Both the position numbers and the translations under genes were made by a program. Source: a bacterium (GTDB lineage: Bacteria > Actinomycetota > Acidimicrobiia > Acidimicrobiales > Bin134). Taken from it: a DNA stretch of 64,000 nucleotides. Shown in pieces: positions 27,289 through 35,656 of the stretch. The first letter of the stretch is position 1, and each line of letters starts with the position of its first letter. The notes under the pieces were generated by a model that worked only from the letters and a program-made list of their open reading frames with translations, searched no databases and had not been told where the DNA came from. Where the stretch lies: the NCBI GenBank assembly GCA_028819295.1, contig JAPPMA010000106.1:1-64000 (forward strand). The letters are read 5' to 3'.

Positions 27289-27457
27289 CCGGGGGCCGAT
27301 CGACATGCCCGACGGCGATGGCGCGGGCTGGTGGTCCATCGACCTCGACACCTTCGAATTCGACCTCTCGCAGTTGATGCCATCGCCGTCGGGCATGATG
27401 ATCGACGCCCGCGACTGGCTTGCCGGGGTTCTCTGAACCCACCAGCGAACCGCCCTA

Positions 27458-28474
27458 TCAGACGGTGAGCTTGACGACGCCTCCGTCGGCCCGCCCTATC
27501 AGAAGGTCGTCGTCGCTAACCCACTGAATCCGGCTGGTCGAGACATCGGACTCGACCGAAGTTGCTGGAGAGAGATCCTGGCCGGCGCGCGTCGGGGCGG
27601 CCCAGACGATGGTGCGACCATCGCCTCCCCCCGTAGCGATGTACGCCCCGGATGGGTCCCATGCGAGATCCTCAATGTGCTTGTCGTGACCGGATGAGGA
27701 TGCCGGAACTGTGCCGGCGGGTCCGCTACCGCCGAAGTCCCAGACAGTGAGTTCGCCCAGGCACGCCACCGCGAGCCAACGGCCGTCGTCCCGGAACGCA
27801 AGTCGCTCGATCTTTGACGGGTAGCCATCCATGGAGAGTTCCCGACCGCTCCACAGCTTCCACAGATGGACAGTCGAGTCTTGTGCACCGGCGCAGGCCC
27901 ATTTTCCATCGGGCGACAGTGCGAGCGCGAGCAGCGACCCCTTCCAGTCGAAGCGCCGGCTACGCCCGCTCCGCGGTCCGACAACGTCGTGCCAGGCGAC
28001 GCCGCCGTACGCCGCTGCACCTACACGCGTGCCGTCAGCCGACCAGGCAACCGCTGTGACCGTGGAGGGTTGATCGTCGAAGTCGTGGAGAACCGCACCT
28101 TTCTCGTCGGCGATGAGCAGGCGACGGCCGGCACCGATCGCCAGCAGAGGGACATCTGGCGACCAGGCCAGCGCCGTCGCCCACGCAGACCCTGCGACGA
28201 CCCCCGAAGGGACCCCTGCGTGGTCGTAGATGCGGACATGTCCGTCCTGGCCTCCGACCGCGAAGTGGTCCCCATCAGAAGACCACGCCGCGCTCAGAGC
28301 ACCCATTTCATGGCGTTCCAACGCTTTGGCTGAGCCGTCAGCGGTGTCGATGAGGACCACGTCTCCGCCCAAGGACCCGGCTACGGCCTGGCCGCGGGGC
28401 GGCGAGACTCTGAGCACGCTCACGTAGTCTTCAAGGTCCACCCGCCATTGTGCGGCGGGCGACGTGTCGGTCAT
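27458..28474 (-). CDS. WD40 repeat protein
   Basis: A 338-residue beta-propeller protein with about seven WD40-type blades, for example [40 protein letters not shown] and [20 protein letters not shown]. No signal peptide, so cytoplasmic. The ATG at 28474 overlaps the stop of the COG0523 GTPase by four bases, so the two are translationally coupled and probably partners. It may be a scaffold for the metal chaperone. The role is inferred from linkage. Confidence 0.9.
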   Translation of the reverse strand: MTDTSPAAQWRVDLEDYVSVLRVSPPRGQAVAGSLGGDVVLIDTADGSAKALERHEMGALSAAWSSDGDHFAVGGQDGHVRIYDHAGVPSGVVAGSAWATALAWSPDVPLLAIGAGRRLLIADEKGAVLHDFDDQPSTVTAVAWSADGTRVGAAAYGGVAWHDVVGPRSGRSRRFDWKGSLLALALSPDGKWACAGAQDSTVHLWKLWSGRELSMDGYPSKIERLAFRDDGRWLAVACLGELTVWDFGGSGPAGTVPASSSGHDKHIEDLAWDPSGAYIATGGGDGRTIVWAAPTRAGQDLSPATSVESDVSTSRIQWVSDDDLLIGRADGGVVKLTV

Positions 28475-29448
28475 ACGAGGCAAGACCGGAAGCTTGCCTC
28501 AAGCGACGCCCGGTCGAGATTGCGCCCGATGAACACGAGGCGATTGCGCCGCTCTTCTGAACCCCATGTCCCGTGGGCCTGACCATCAAGGAGCATGTGA
28601 ACGCCCTGGAACACATACCGCTCCTCCCACCCGGCGATAGACAAGATGCCCTTTGAGCGGAAAATGTCGGTGCCCTTCGTACCCAAGAGATTGCCCATCC
28701 ACTCGTTTAGCCGGTCAATGTCGAGGTCGCCATCCACCTCGATGCCAACCGACGTGACCGTCAGGTCGTGCTGGTGCTCGGCGTCGGGATCCAGGAACTC
28801 GGGATCATCGGCCAACACCCGGTCGAGCGAAAAGGCGCCGACCTCGAGGATCGCATCTAAGTCCACCTTTCCATGCTGGGTCCGGATGATCGGAGCGAGC
28901 GGGTTGACCTCCCGAATCCGGGACTCGACCTCATCAAGCTCGCCATCGTCGGCGAGGTCAATCTTGTTGAGCACAATCCGATCGGCGAAGGCCAACTGCT
29001 CGACAGCTTCGTTCTCCACACCCTCGGGCTTCTCTTCGTCCAGATGGGGTAGCAGGTGCTTGGCGTCAACCACGGTAACGATGGCGTCGAGCCGCAACTG
29101 GTCAGCCATCTCGTCGTCAACGAAGAACGTCTGGGCCACCGGCGCAGGGTCAGCAAGCCCGGTCGTCTCAATGAGGATCTGGTCGAACCGGTCTTTGCGT
29201 CGCATCAGATTGCCGAGGATGCGGATCAGATCGCCTCGCACGGTGCAGCAGATGCAGCCGTTGTTCATCTCGAAGATTTCTTCTTCGGCATCGAGCACGA
29301 TCGCATCGTCGATGCCGACCTCGCCGAACTCGTTCTCGATTACCGCAATCCGCTTCCCGTGCTGCTCGGTGAGAATGTGGTTCAACAACGTGGTCTTGCC
29401 CGCGCCCAAGAACCCTGTCAGCACCGTCACAGGAACTCGCTCACGCAC
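28471..29448 (-). CDS. CobW/COG0523 family GTP-binding metallochaperone
   Basis: A 325-residue GTPase. P-loop [15 protein letters not shown] starts at residue 12, the metal motif GCICC has cysteines at 65, 67 and 68, [10 protein letters not shown] precedes it, and NKID near residue 160 is the guanine-specificity motif. The CobW C-terminal domain follows. Such proteins deliver zinc (ZNG1/YciC/ZigA type) or cobalt. The lack of linkage to the B12 genes and the palindromic sites upstream favour zinc. First gene of a two-gene unit with the WD40 protein. Confidence 0.92.
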   Translation of the reverse strand: MRERVPVTVLTGFLGAGKTTLLNHILTEQHGKRIAVIENEFGEVGIDDAIVLDAEEEIFEMNNGCICCTVRGDLIRILGNLMRRKDRFDQILIETTGLADPAPVAQTFFVDDEMADQLRLDAIVTVVDAKHLLPHLDEEKPEGVENEAVEQLAFADRIVLNKIDLADDGELDEVESRIREVNPLAPIIRTQHGKVDLDAILEVGAFSLDRVLADDPEFLDPDAEHQHDLTVTSVGIEVDGDLDIDRLNEWMGNLLGTKGTDIFRSKGILSIAGWEERYVFQGVHMLLDGQAHGTWGSEERRNRLVFIGRNLDRASLEASFRSCLV

Positions 29449-29528
29449 GCAACAGACTCCTTACTGTCAGTTGACACCCGGTCTCGGGGACCGTGCCCCT
29501 TTGGCGAATCCCGCACCCCATGTGCCAA

Positions 29529-29543
29529 GAATGATTCTCATTC
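29529..29543. promoter_or_regulatory. Zur/Fur-like palindrome, site 1
   Basis: GAATGATTCTCATTC has six-base arms GAATGA/TCATTC around a three-base centre, resembling Zur boxes of actinobacteria. It lies 81 bp before the ATG of the COG0523 gene, in the divergent intergenic region. Assignment to Zur rather than Fur/IdeR is inferred from the target genes. Confidence 0.55.
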
Positions 29544-29605
29544 CTACAATACTCAGGGAGGGCACCCAGACCAACTCACAACAAGACCAGCGCAGGCCAG
29601 TGTAG

Positions 29606-29620
29606 GAGCAATTCTCGTTC
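29606..29620. promoter_or_regulatory. Zur/Fur-like site 2 (degenerate)
   Basis: GAGCAATTCTCGTTC shares 11 of 15 positions with site 1 and lies 64 bp before the iron alcohol dehydrogenase ATG. Its symmetry is weaker. The two sites together flank the divergent promoters. Confidence 0.4.
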
Positions 29621-29683
29621 TTGCTAGCCTGGGTCTCGGAGGTGCGGCCCGCCGTCACCGCATCTAAGAGAGAACCAAACAAT

Positions 29684-30871
29684 ATGACTTCCTTCACCCT
29701 TAACCCCATGCCGATTACGAACGTCGGCGAGGGCAGTGTCGCGGCCCTCGCCCAACACGTCCGAGCCCACGGCGACCGTGCCTTTGTCGTCAGCGACCCT
29801 GGCATCAGTGCAGCCGGCATCCTCGAAACCGCCACCGGTGCCCTCACTAACGACGGCATCGAATGGACAGCCTTCACCGGCGTCGACCCCAACCCGAGCG
29901 ACGCGAACGTCGCTGCTGGGGTCGCAGCCATTCGGGACTTCGGCACCGACGACGTCGTGGTCGTGCTTGTGGGAGGCGGATCGGTCATGGACTGCGGCAA
30001 GTACGTCGCCATGGCCGCACCGTCAGGCGTCAACGACTTGCGACTCACGATCTCGCCCGAGCTCGACGCGGCGGACTACATCGATCTCACCACCCTGGCG
30101 CCAACAGCGACGCCCACCGCGCGGTGCCTGCCGACCGTTGCCGTTCCGACGACCTCGGGCACCGCATCCGAAACCAACGGCGGCGGGCTCATCACCCGCA
30201 GCGAAGACCACCGCAAGCTGCTATTCAGCCATCCTGACGTGCAGCCCCGTGTCGTCGTGCTCGACCCGGCGTTGACCGTCGGACTTCCGGCGCGGGCTAC
30301 CGCAGCATGCGGAATGGACGTTCTCACGCACGCCATCGAGGCGTACACGTCCAACGCCTCGAACCCCTACGCCGACGGCCTCGCCCTCCATGCCATTCGC
30401 CTCACCGGCCGTGCCCTCCCTCGAGTGGTCGACGATGGCAGCGATCTCGAAGCGCGCGCAACCATGCAAATCGCCTCACACCTGGCCGGCCGCGCCTTCT
30501 CATCCGGGCCACTCCTAGGCCTCGTCCACGCCACCGGTCACCCCATCTCGGGCACCTTCGGAATCGCCCACGGACAGACGCTCGCAACCATGCTCCCCCA
30601 GGTGATGCGATTCAACCTCGAAGCCGTCGCCGACCGCTACGCAGATGTCGGCGCCGCCCTCGGTGTCACGCCCGACCCGACGGCGGCCATCGAGGCGGTC
30701 GAGGCGCTGTCCGCAACGGTCGGCACCAACCGCCGTCTCAGCGAGTTCGGCGCCACACCCGACGACCTCGACTCACTGACCACCGACGCCCTACGCGACC
30801 TCATCATCTTGAACACGCCGCGCTACCCCAGCCGCGGCGACGTCCATGGGCTCTACGAACAAGCCATGTGA
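29684..30871 (+). CDS. Iron-containing alcohol dehydrogenase
   Basis: A 395-residue group III alcohol dehydrogenase. VLVGGGSVMDCGKYVA holds the NAD-binding GGGS motif, PTTSGTASETNGGG follows, and metal ligands are in GMDVLTHAIEAY and GHPISGTFGIAHG. It reduces or oxidises an unidentified alcohol or aldehyde using NAD(P)H and Fe2+. ATG at 29684 is preferred to the ORF start at 29621 because family similarity starts at TLNPMPIT. Divergent from the COG0523 GTPase with palindromic sites between; it may replace a zinc enzyme in zinc starvation. Confidence 0.9.
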   Translation: MTSFTLNPMPITNVGEGSVAALAQHVRAHGDRAFVVSDPGISAAGILETATGALTNDGIEWTAFTGVDPNPSDANVAAGVAAIRDFGTDDVVVVLVGGGSVMDCGKYVAMAAPSGVNDLRLTISPELDAADYIDLTTLAPTATPTARCLPTVAVPTTSGTASETNGGGLITRSEDHRKLLFSHPDVQPRVVVLDPALTVGLPARATAACGMDVLTHAIEAYTSNASNPYADGLALHAIRLTGRALPRVVDDGSDLEARATMQIASHLAGRAFSSGPLLGLVHATGHPISGTFGIAHGQTLATMLPQVMRFNLEAVADRYADVGAALGVTPDPTAAIEAVEALSATVGTNRRLSEFGATPDDLDSLTTDALRDLIILNTPRYPSRGDVHGLYEQAM

Positions 30872-30875
30872 CCCA

Positions 30876-31004
30876 GGTGTTATCGATCGCCTCGAGGGGT
30901 GGCTTGTGCTCGATGGTGAATTCGAACTGAGGGGCGCCGTATTCGCTGGCAATAGTCTTCAACCCGATCCCCGCGGTCGCGAACGCGCCGTTGGTGCCCC
31001 CCCG
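30876..31004 (-). pseudogene. Glutamine synthetase-like remnant
   Basis: In one minus-strand frame this stretch reads AGIGLKTIASEYGAPQFEF followed by TIEHKPPLEAIDNT, which fits the conserved EYGPGQFE...PLxAADN segment of glutamine synthetase-family proteins. An in-frame TGA lies at 31005-31007 and the similarity ends where the alcohol dehydrogenase gene begins. Only about 40 residues remain of a ~450-residue protein. Identification rests on one motif block. Confidence 0.45.
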
Positions 31005-31085
31005 TCATGCTGCAATAGCCCACGCCTCTGAGCCGTCCGGCAACACCCGCTGGGATCTCGCCTGTTTTCGGGGCGGTGTTCTCGC

Positions 31086-32258
31086 TCACCACACCAGCTT
31101 CAGGTTGTCGATCTGGCGAATGCCTTGGCTGAACTGCAACTCCAATCCGTCGGCCAGGCGGTAGTGGGGAACCCGGGCGTGCCATTCTTCGAGCGCTACC
31201 CGAAGCTCCATGCGGGCCAGGTGGGATCCCAGGCAGCGGTGGACACCGGCCCCGAAGGCGATGTGCTTCTTGGACTCCCGGTCGAAGTCCACTTCATCGG
31301 GCCCATCCCAGGCTCGCTCGTCGGTGTTGGCCGAGCCGATGAGGACCTGGATGCGGGTGCCGGCGGAGATGGGACAGCCGTTGACCTCGGTGTCGATGGC
31401 GGTGATGCGGGCCGCGCTGGCCACCGGGCTCTCGTAGCGCAGCATCTCCTCCACTGCGTGGGGGATCACCTCGGGCTCGTCCACCAGCCGCTGGCGGTGG
31501 CCGGGATTCTGGGCCAGAAACGCCACCATGCACTCCAGGGAGGCCGACACGGTGTCGAGCCCGGCCAGGAAGAACAGGTAGCCGATGTCGACCACGTCGT
31601 CGCGGCTGAGGGGCTGGCCCTCGACCTCGGCGTCGATGAGGGTGGACAGGAAGTCGTCTTCGCGCTGGGCCATGCGGGCCTCCACCACCTCTTCAAGGGC
31701 GGCGTATATCTTCTGGCCGGTGGCCTTCACCTTCTCCTGGCGCTCTTCCATGGAGCGGGCCGGCGGGCGGATGATGCCGTCCTTGAGGGCCAGGAACTCG
31801 TCCACCCGGCTCACCGGCAGGCCGAGCAGCTCCAAGAAGATGGTGGAGGGCAGGGGCTCGGCGATGTCGTCGTGGAAGTTGCAGTGGCCCTGGTCGACCA
31901 CCTTGTCGATGAGGTCGCGGATAAGCTCCCGCACCCGGGGCTCGTGCTTGGACATCTGCTTGGGGGCGAACAGCGGGTCGAGCGCCTTGCGGTGCTTGCG
32001 GTGGTGGGGTGGGTCGATCTGGAGGGGCACCAGGGGGCGGATGTTGCCGATTTCGATGGCGCCGGGGTCGGAGGAGAACACCTCGGGGGTCTGGAATGCC
32101 CGCATCACGTCTTCGTGGCGGCTCAGGGTGACTGCTCCGGTTTGGCTTCGGCCGGCCAGCTCGGCCACCGGGGCGTTGTCTCGGATCTCCCGGTAGGTGT
32201 CGTGGGGATTGCGGGCCACCTCGGGGGGCTCGAGCGAGTATTTTTTGGCATCGGTCAT
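31086..32258 (-). CDS. Cytochrome P450 with adjacent ferredoxin
   Basis: A 390-residue P450. The haem loop FGAGVHRCLGSHLAR has the axial cysteine near residue 341, the I-helix reads FFLAGLDTVSASL (AGLDT in place of AGxET) and ExxR is in EEMLRYE. Start codon overlaps the stop of the ferredoxin gene by one base (TGATG), so both proteins are made together and form a class I electron chain lacking only the reductase. Substrate unknown; CYP families with this linkage act on terpenes, fatty acids and steroids. Confidence 0.95.
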   Translation of the reverse strand: MTDAKKYSLEPPEVARNPHDTYREIRDNAPVAELAGRSQTGAVTLSRHEDVMRAFQTPEVFSSDPGAIEIGNIRPLVPLQIDPPHHRKHRKALDPLFAPKQMSKHEPRVRELIRDLIDKVVDQGHCNFHDDIAEPLPSTIFLELLGLPVSRVDEFLALKDGIIRPPARSMEERQEKVKATGQKIYAALEEVVEARMAQREDDFLSTLIDAEVEGQPLSRDDVVDIGYLFFLAGLDTVSASLECMVAFLAQNPGHRQRLVDEPEVIPHAVEEMLRYESPVASAARITAIDTEVNGCPISAGTRIQVLIGSANTDERAWDGPDEVDFDRESKKHIAFGAGVHRCLGSHLARMELRVALEEWHARVPHYRLADGLELQFSQGIRQIDNLKLVW

Positions 32259-32458
32259 CAGGTCTCCTCGGTCAGGATGATGGCGTCTTCGGGGCAGTTC
32301 ATGAGCGCCCGGCGTGCTTGGTCGGCCAGCTCGGCGGGCACGGTGCGCTCGCCGGTGGGATGGCAGTAGCCGTCGTCGTCGGCGTAGAACAGGTCGGGGG
32401 CCAGCATGTAGCAGCGGCCGTGGCCCTGGCAGAGCTCGGTTTCCACCCGGATGCGCAT
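32258..32458 (-). CDS. [3Fe-4S] ferredoxin, P450 partner
   Basis: A 66-residue ferredoxin. Cysteines are arranged C10-x2-H-x2-C16 ... C54-P (ELCQGHGRC and NCPEDAI), with the second cysteine position replaced by histidine, typical of actinobacterial 3Fe-4S ferredoxins feeding P450s. The ATG at 32458 is at the family start; a longer upstream frame lacks similarity. It is the first gene of the P450 unit and divergent from the CopC-like gene. Confidence 0.92.
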   Translation of the reverse strand: MRIRVETELCQGHGRCYMLAPDLFYADDDGYCHPTGERTVPAELADQARRALMNCPEDAIILTEET

Positions 32459-32590
32459 CAGCGCGAAGCGTAGGCCAAGCGGCCGGCGCGGCTCACAGCG
32501 ACGGTCAATCGCCTCGGCGGTCTCAGCCTCGGCAGTTCTATATTTCCACCCAGTGGCCATGGGCGGTTTGTCGGGCCATAGGGTAGGAGT

Positions 32591-33145
32591 GTGCGGGTTC
32601 GGACCCGGAAAGCAGTGGCGCTGGTGGTGGCGATCGCCATCGTGCTGGCCCTGCTGTTCTCGCTTCTGGCCGTGTTCAACGACACCGCCGCGGCCCATGC
32701 CGAGATGCGCCGGTCGGGGCCGAAGCCCGATCAAGTGGTGGGGGGAATGGTCGACCGGGTGGAGATGGAGTTCCGAGAGCCCATTCAGCCCCACGATTCC
32801 AATGGAGTGGCGCTGCAATATCCCGACGGCACCCTCACCCTGACGGCGATAGAGGTGGACGGCCACCTGGTGTGGGGCAGCTTCGATCCGCTGACTGAGC
32901 CTGGCCGGTACAAAGTGATCTGGGAGCTGCTGGACCAAAGCGATGGGGACTGGGCCACCGAGGTGTGGGAGTTCACCTACGACCCGGCGGCAGCTCCACC
33001 GGAGTGGCTCCCCGAGTCCGCCGCCGAAGGCTCAGGCGGCGATGGCGGCATCAGCGGGGGCACCGTGGCGCTGATTGTGATCATCCCCGTGGCCGTGGTT
33101 CTAGCCGGATGGCTCTTCTGGCCCCGCCAGGGCATCGCTCGTTGA
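32591..33145 (+). CDS. CopC domain-containing membrane-anchored protein
   Basis: A 184-residue exported protein starting with GTG: signal/anchor helix at residues 8-28, then HAEMRRSGPKPDQVV, the start of the CopC beta-sandwich whose first histidine is a copper ligand, and a C-terminal membrane span ALIVIIPVAVVLAGWLFW. CopC proteins bind copper outside the membrane and are often paired with CopD, which is not next to it. A deleted paralogue appears at 25309-25443. Role in copper handling is inferred from the fold. Confidence 0.85.
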   Translation: MRVRTRKAVALVVAIAIVLALLFSLLAVFNDTAAAHAEMRRSGPKPDQVVGGMVDRVEMEFREPIQPHDSNGVALQYPDGTLTLTAIEVDGHLVWGSFDPLTEPGRYKVIWELLDQSDGDWATEVWEFTYDPAAAPPEWLPESAAEGSGGDGGISGGTVALIVIIPVAVVLAGWLFWPRQGIAR

Positions 33146-33306
33146 TTGTCGATGCGGGCCCATTGATCGCCGATGGCGAGAACCTCAATTCCCGGCTTTG
33201 GGCGCTCATCAAGAGAGCCCTAGAACGCGGCGACGAGTTGCACACGACGGGGTGGCGACATCATCTGCGCTTCGATCAGGGAGGCCTGATCGCGCTAATC
33301 CAGTAG
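33142..33306 (+). pseudogene. PIN-domain (VapC-like) N-terminal remnant
   Basis: A short frame with SLIVDAGPLIADGENLNSRL and WALIKRALERGDELHTT, matching the first strand (DAGPL with the catalytic aspartate) and first helix of a VapC toxin. After about 40 residues the similarity is lost and the frame ends at 33306, about 55 residues instead of ~130. No antitoxin gene is adjacent. It lies 39 bp before tRNA-Arg. Confidence 0.55.
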
Positions 33307-33345
33307 CAACCGAATCCAGGGGGCCGGGTACACTGGACGCGGCCC

Positions 33346-33420
33346 GCGCTTGTAGCTCAGTTGGATTAGAGCGTCTGACTACGGATCAGAAGGCCGGGGG
33401 TTCGAGTCCCTCCAAGCGCG
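33346..33420 (+). tRNA. tRNA-Arg (anticodon ACG)
   Basis: Acceptor GCGCTTG pairs with CAAGCGC, D-arm GCTCAGTTGGATTAGAGC, anticodon loop CTACGGA (ACG, read as ICG after TadA deamination), T-arm GGGGGTTCGAGTCCCTC, discriminator G. CCA is not encoded. Remnants of a PIN gene and a PhyH gene flank it on both sides. Confidence 0.95.
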
Positions 33421-33435
33421 CTGAGGGGAGCGAGC

Positions 33436-34101
33436 ATGACCACTACACCGCTCGGCCCTGGCCGAATCGCCGCGGGGGAGGCTGCGGTTACAAGCCGGCA
33501 GGGGTTCGATCTCGACGATCTGCGCTCGGTTGTGGAGGTCGAGATTGCTCTGGAGGAGTACCCCCTGGCCGACGCAGTGGTCGACCGGGCGCTGGTGTAC
33601 CGCACCGAGGAATTGCGATCTCATTTGCTTGACCTCGACCAGGCCGCCGCGGCTCGCAGCGAGCTGACTCGGGCGCTTCATGATGGGCCGGGGGTGATCG
33701 TGATCACTGGGGCCATCGAGCCCGCGGTGATGGGCCGGGCCACCGAGGCCGTGGACCGGGAGCGCATCGTCAACGCCATCTACCCCGCTCTGTTGCGCCG
33801 CCAGGAGGAGGGGCTTGATCCCACGGTCATCGCCTGTGCGGTGGCGGCCAGCGCCGAGGGCTACGCCTTTCCCACCAACCTCGACCGCGACGTGCCCATC
33901 GGCGGCCTCACTCCTCCGTCACAGCAAGACTTGGTGCTCGAAGCCCTGGCCAACAAGACAACCCCCGACGAGCTGGCCGCTCAACTGGCCGCCCACCGCC
34001 ACCGGAGGGAAACGCACTATCCCATGAGCGTTAGCCGGCGATGGCTTGGGAGATGGAGAGGTCGACTCGGCGGCGCTTGCGGTCCACGGCCAGCACCTTG
34101 A
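33436..34101 (+). pseudogene. Phytanoyl-CoA dioxygenase (PhyH) family gene with internal in-frame deletion
   Basis: The N-terminal part (LTRALHDGPGVIVITGAIEP) and C-terminal part (DRERIVNAIYPALLRRQ, AEGYAFPTNLDRDVPIGG) match the two ends of actinobacterial PhyH-family oxygenases. The ~200 residues between them, which carry the HxD...H iron site, are missing; the parts meet near MGRATEAVDRE. About 195 residues remain against ~390. The frame then runs past 34030 antisense into the rpsA 3' end, so the original stop may be gone. A made but inactive protein is possible. Confidence 0.65.
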
Positions 34102-35257
34102 CCCAGACCTCTTCGCCGGGGAGGACCACCTCTTCGGGGTGGTACACCCGGTACTCGGCCATCTCGGTGATGTGGACCAGGCCCTCGATGTCGTCGCTCA
34201 CGGCCACGAAGGCGCCGAAGTCTGCCAGTCGGGTAACCCGGCCGGCCATCAAGCCGCCCACTTCGAGATCACCCAGCGGGTCGGGGGTGAGCTTCATGGT
34301 GAGGTTCACTCTCTGCTTGGGCTTCTGCACCGACTTGACCCGCACCTGCACCTCGTCGCCCACGCTAACCACCTCATTGGGGTGCTGCACCCGCTTCCAG
34401 CCCAGTTCGGTGGCGTGTACCAGTCCCCGCACGCCGTTGATGTCCACAAACGCGCCGAAGTCCTGAATGTCCACCACCTTGCCGGTGTGCTCGTCGCCTG
34501 CCGACATGGTCTCCAGGAACGCCTTGGCCGCCTTGCGCTGCTCGGCCCGGACCACCGCCTTGCGGGAGAGCACCAGACGGCCCGACACCTGATCGGCCTC
34601 TACTACCTTGCATTGCACTTCTCGCCCGACCAGCGCCTGGAGGTTCTCCACCGGCTCCACATCGATCAGCGACGACGGGATGAACCCCCGCACGCCCACG
34701 TCGCACGAGAGCCCGCCCTTCACCACCGCGGTGATGGTGCCGGTGACCGGCTCGTTGGCCGCCGAAGCCCGGGCGATGTCAACCCAGGCAATCTGCTGCA
34801 TGGCCCAGAGGCGGGACAACACGATGCGGCCTTTGTGGTCTTCCCTCACCAGCACGGCGGCGTTGACCACCTCGCCCAGCACGCACTCTCGGGTCAGGTC
34901 GGCAGCAGGGTTGTCGCCCCAGTAGCGCTGGCTGATGACCCCGATCCGTCCTCCGCCCAGATCCAGCTCGATTTCGTGGGCAGCCTTGGTCTTGACCGTT
35001 CCGGACACGATGGTCCCTCCAGTCAACCCGTCCACCGTGGGCGATGCCGGCTCCCCCGGCGGTGCCTGAGGCTTGCCTTCCGCGGCGGCGGCCTCGGGTT
35101 CTTCGGCGGCGGCCTCGGGTTCTTCGGCCTCGGGTTCTTCGGCCTCGGGTTCCGCGGCGGCGGCCTCGGGTTCTTCGGCGGCGGCCTCGGGTTCTGGTTC
35201 CGCGGCAGGTTCAGGCTCGTCCACAAGTTCTTCGGCAGTGGCCTCTACCTCAGACAT
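34031..35257 (-). CDS. rpsA: 30S ribosomal protein S1-like protein with acidic N-terminal extension
   Basis: A 408-residue RNA-binding protein with four S1 domains starting near residues 85, 170, 255 and 340 (for example GKVVDIQDFGAFVDINGVRGLVH and GRVTRLADFGAFVAVSDDIEGLVH). S1 helps mRNA bind the ribosome. The first ~75 residues are a Glu/Ala/Pro low-complexity extension built from repeated EEPEAAA units. Four domains are fewer than the six of E. coli S1 but usual for actinobacteria. Its 3' end overlaps antisense with the PhyH remnant. Confidence 0.92.
   Translation of the reverse strand: MSEVEATAEELVDEPEPAAEPEPEAAAEEPEAAAAEPEAEEPEAEEPEAAAEEPEAAAAEGKPQAPPGEPASPTVDGLTGGTIVSGTVKTKAAHEIELDLGGGRIGVISQRYWGDNPAADLTRECVLGEVVNAAVLVREDHKGRIVLSRLWAMQQIAWVDIARASAANEPVTGTITAVVKGGLSCDVGVRGFIPSSLIDVEPVENLQALVGREVQCKVVEADQVSGRLVLSRKAVVRAEQRKAAKAFLETMSAGDEHTGKVVDIQDFGAFVDINGVRGLVHATELGWKRVQHPNEVVSVGDEVQVRVKSVQKPKQRVNLTMKLTPDPLGDLEVGGLMAGRVTRLADFGAFVAVSDDIEGLVHITEMAEYRVYHPEEVVLPGEEVWVKVLAVDRKRRRVDLSISQAIAG
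35085..35215 (-). repeat. Short tandem repeats encoding the acidic S1 extension
   Basis: Units such as GCGGCGGCCTCGGGTTCTTC (plus strand) recur with small changes, encoding repeated (A)EEPEAA(A)E. Such arrays expand and contract by slippage, so copy number may vary between strains. Confidence 0.75.
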
Positions 35258-35305
35258 AGGGGCATTAACACTAATGGGCTGGACCGGAATACCGATAAGG
35301 CAAAC

Positions 35306-35566
35306 TCAGGTTCCGGCCAGGCGGGCCACTACCGGGGCCATGTCCTCCATGGACTCGATCGGCAGGCCGATGTGGCTGATGCCCAGCTCCTCGCGCTGGC
35401 GAACCAACTTGTCCACCACTTCATCCACGGTTCCGATCATGCTGTGAGGCGACTCCACCGCCTGGTCGGCTTCCAGCCCCAAGGCCGGGGCCAGCGCTCC
35501 GGCAAAGCTCTGCTCGTCGTCGGTGATCGAGGCCACATGCGCCCGGCTGTGGCCGACTCCCGCCAT
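35306..35566 (-). pseudogene. LLM-class flavin oxidoreductase, C-terminal fragment
   Basis: Eighty-six residues matching only the last part of luciferase-like (F420/FMN) oxidoreductases: ALAPALGLEADQAVESPHSM, then GTVDEVVDKLVRQREELGIS and the usual ending MEDMAPVVARLAGT. The ~200-residue N-terminal barrel is absent upstream, where the secreted-protein gene's 3' end lies close by. It is a 5'-truncated remnant. Confidence 0.7.
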
Positions 35567-35656
35567 CCCTCGGCGTCAGTCATACCCCCAGCTTGCACGC
35601 CAAATCGGAACCTGTGCATCCAGGCGGCACTACCCGTCCTGGTGCAATGGGGGTCT

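Noticed and set aside
28471-29448. CobW as a cobalamin-synthesis protein
   Set aside because: It lies 22 kb from the B12 operon, has no riboswitch, and has zinc-regulator-like palindromes upstream.
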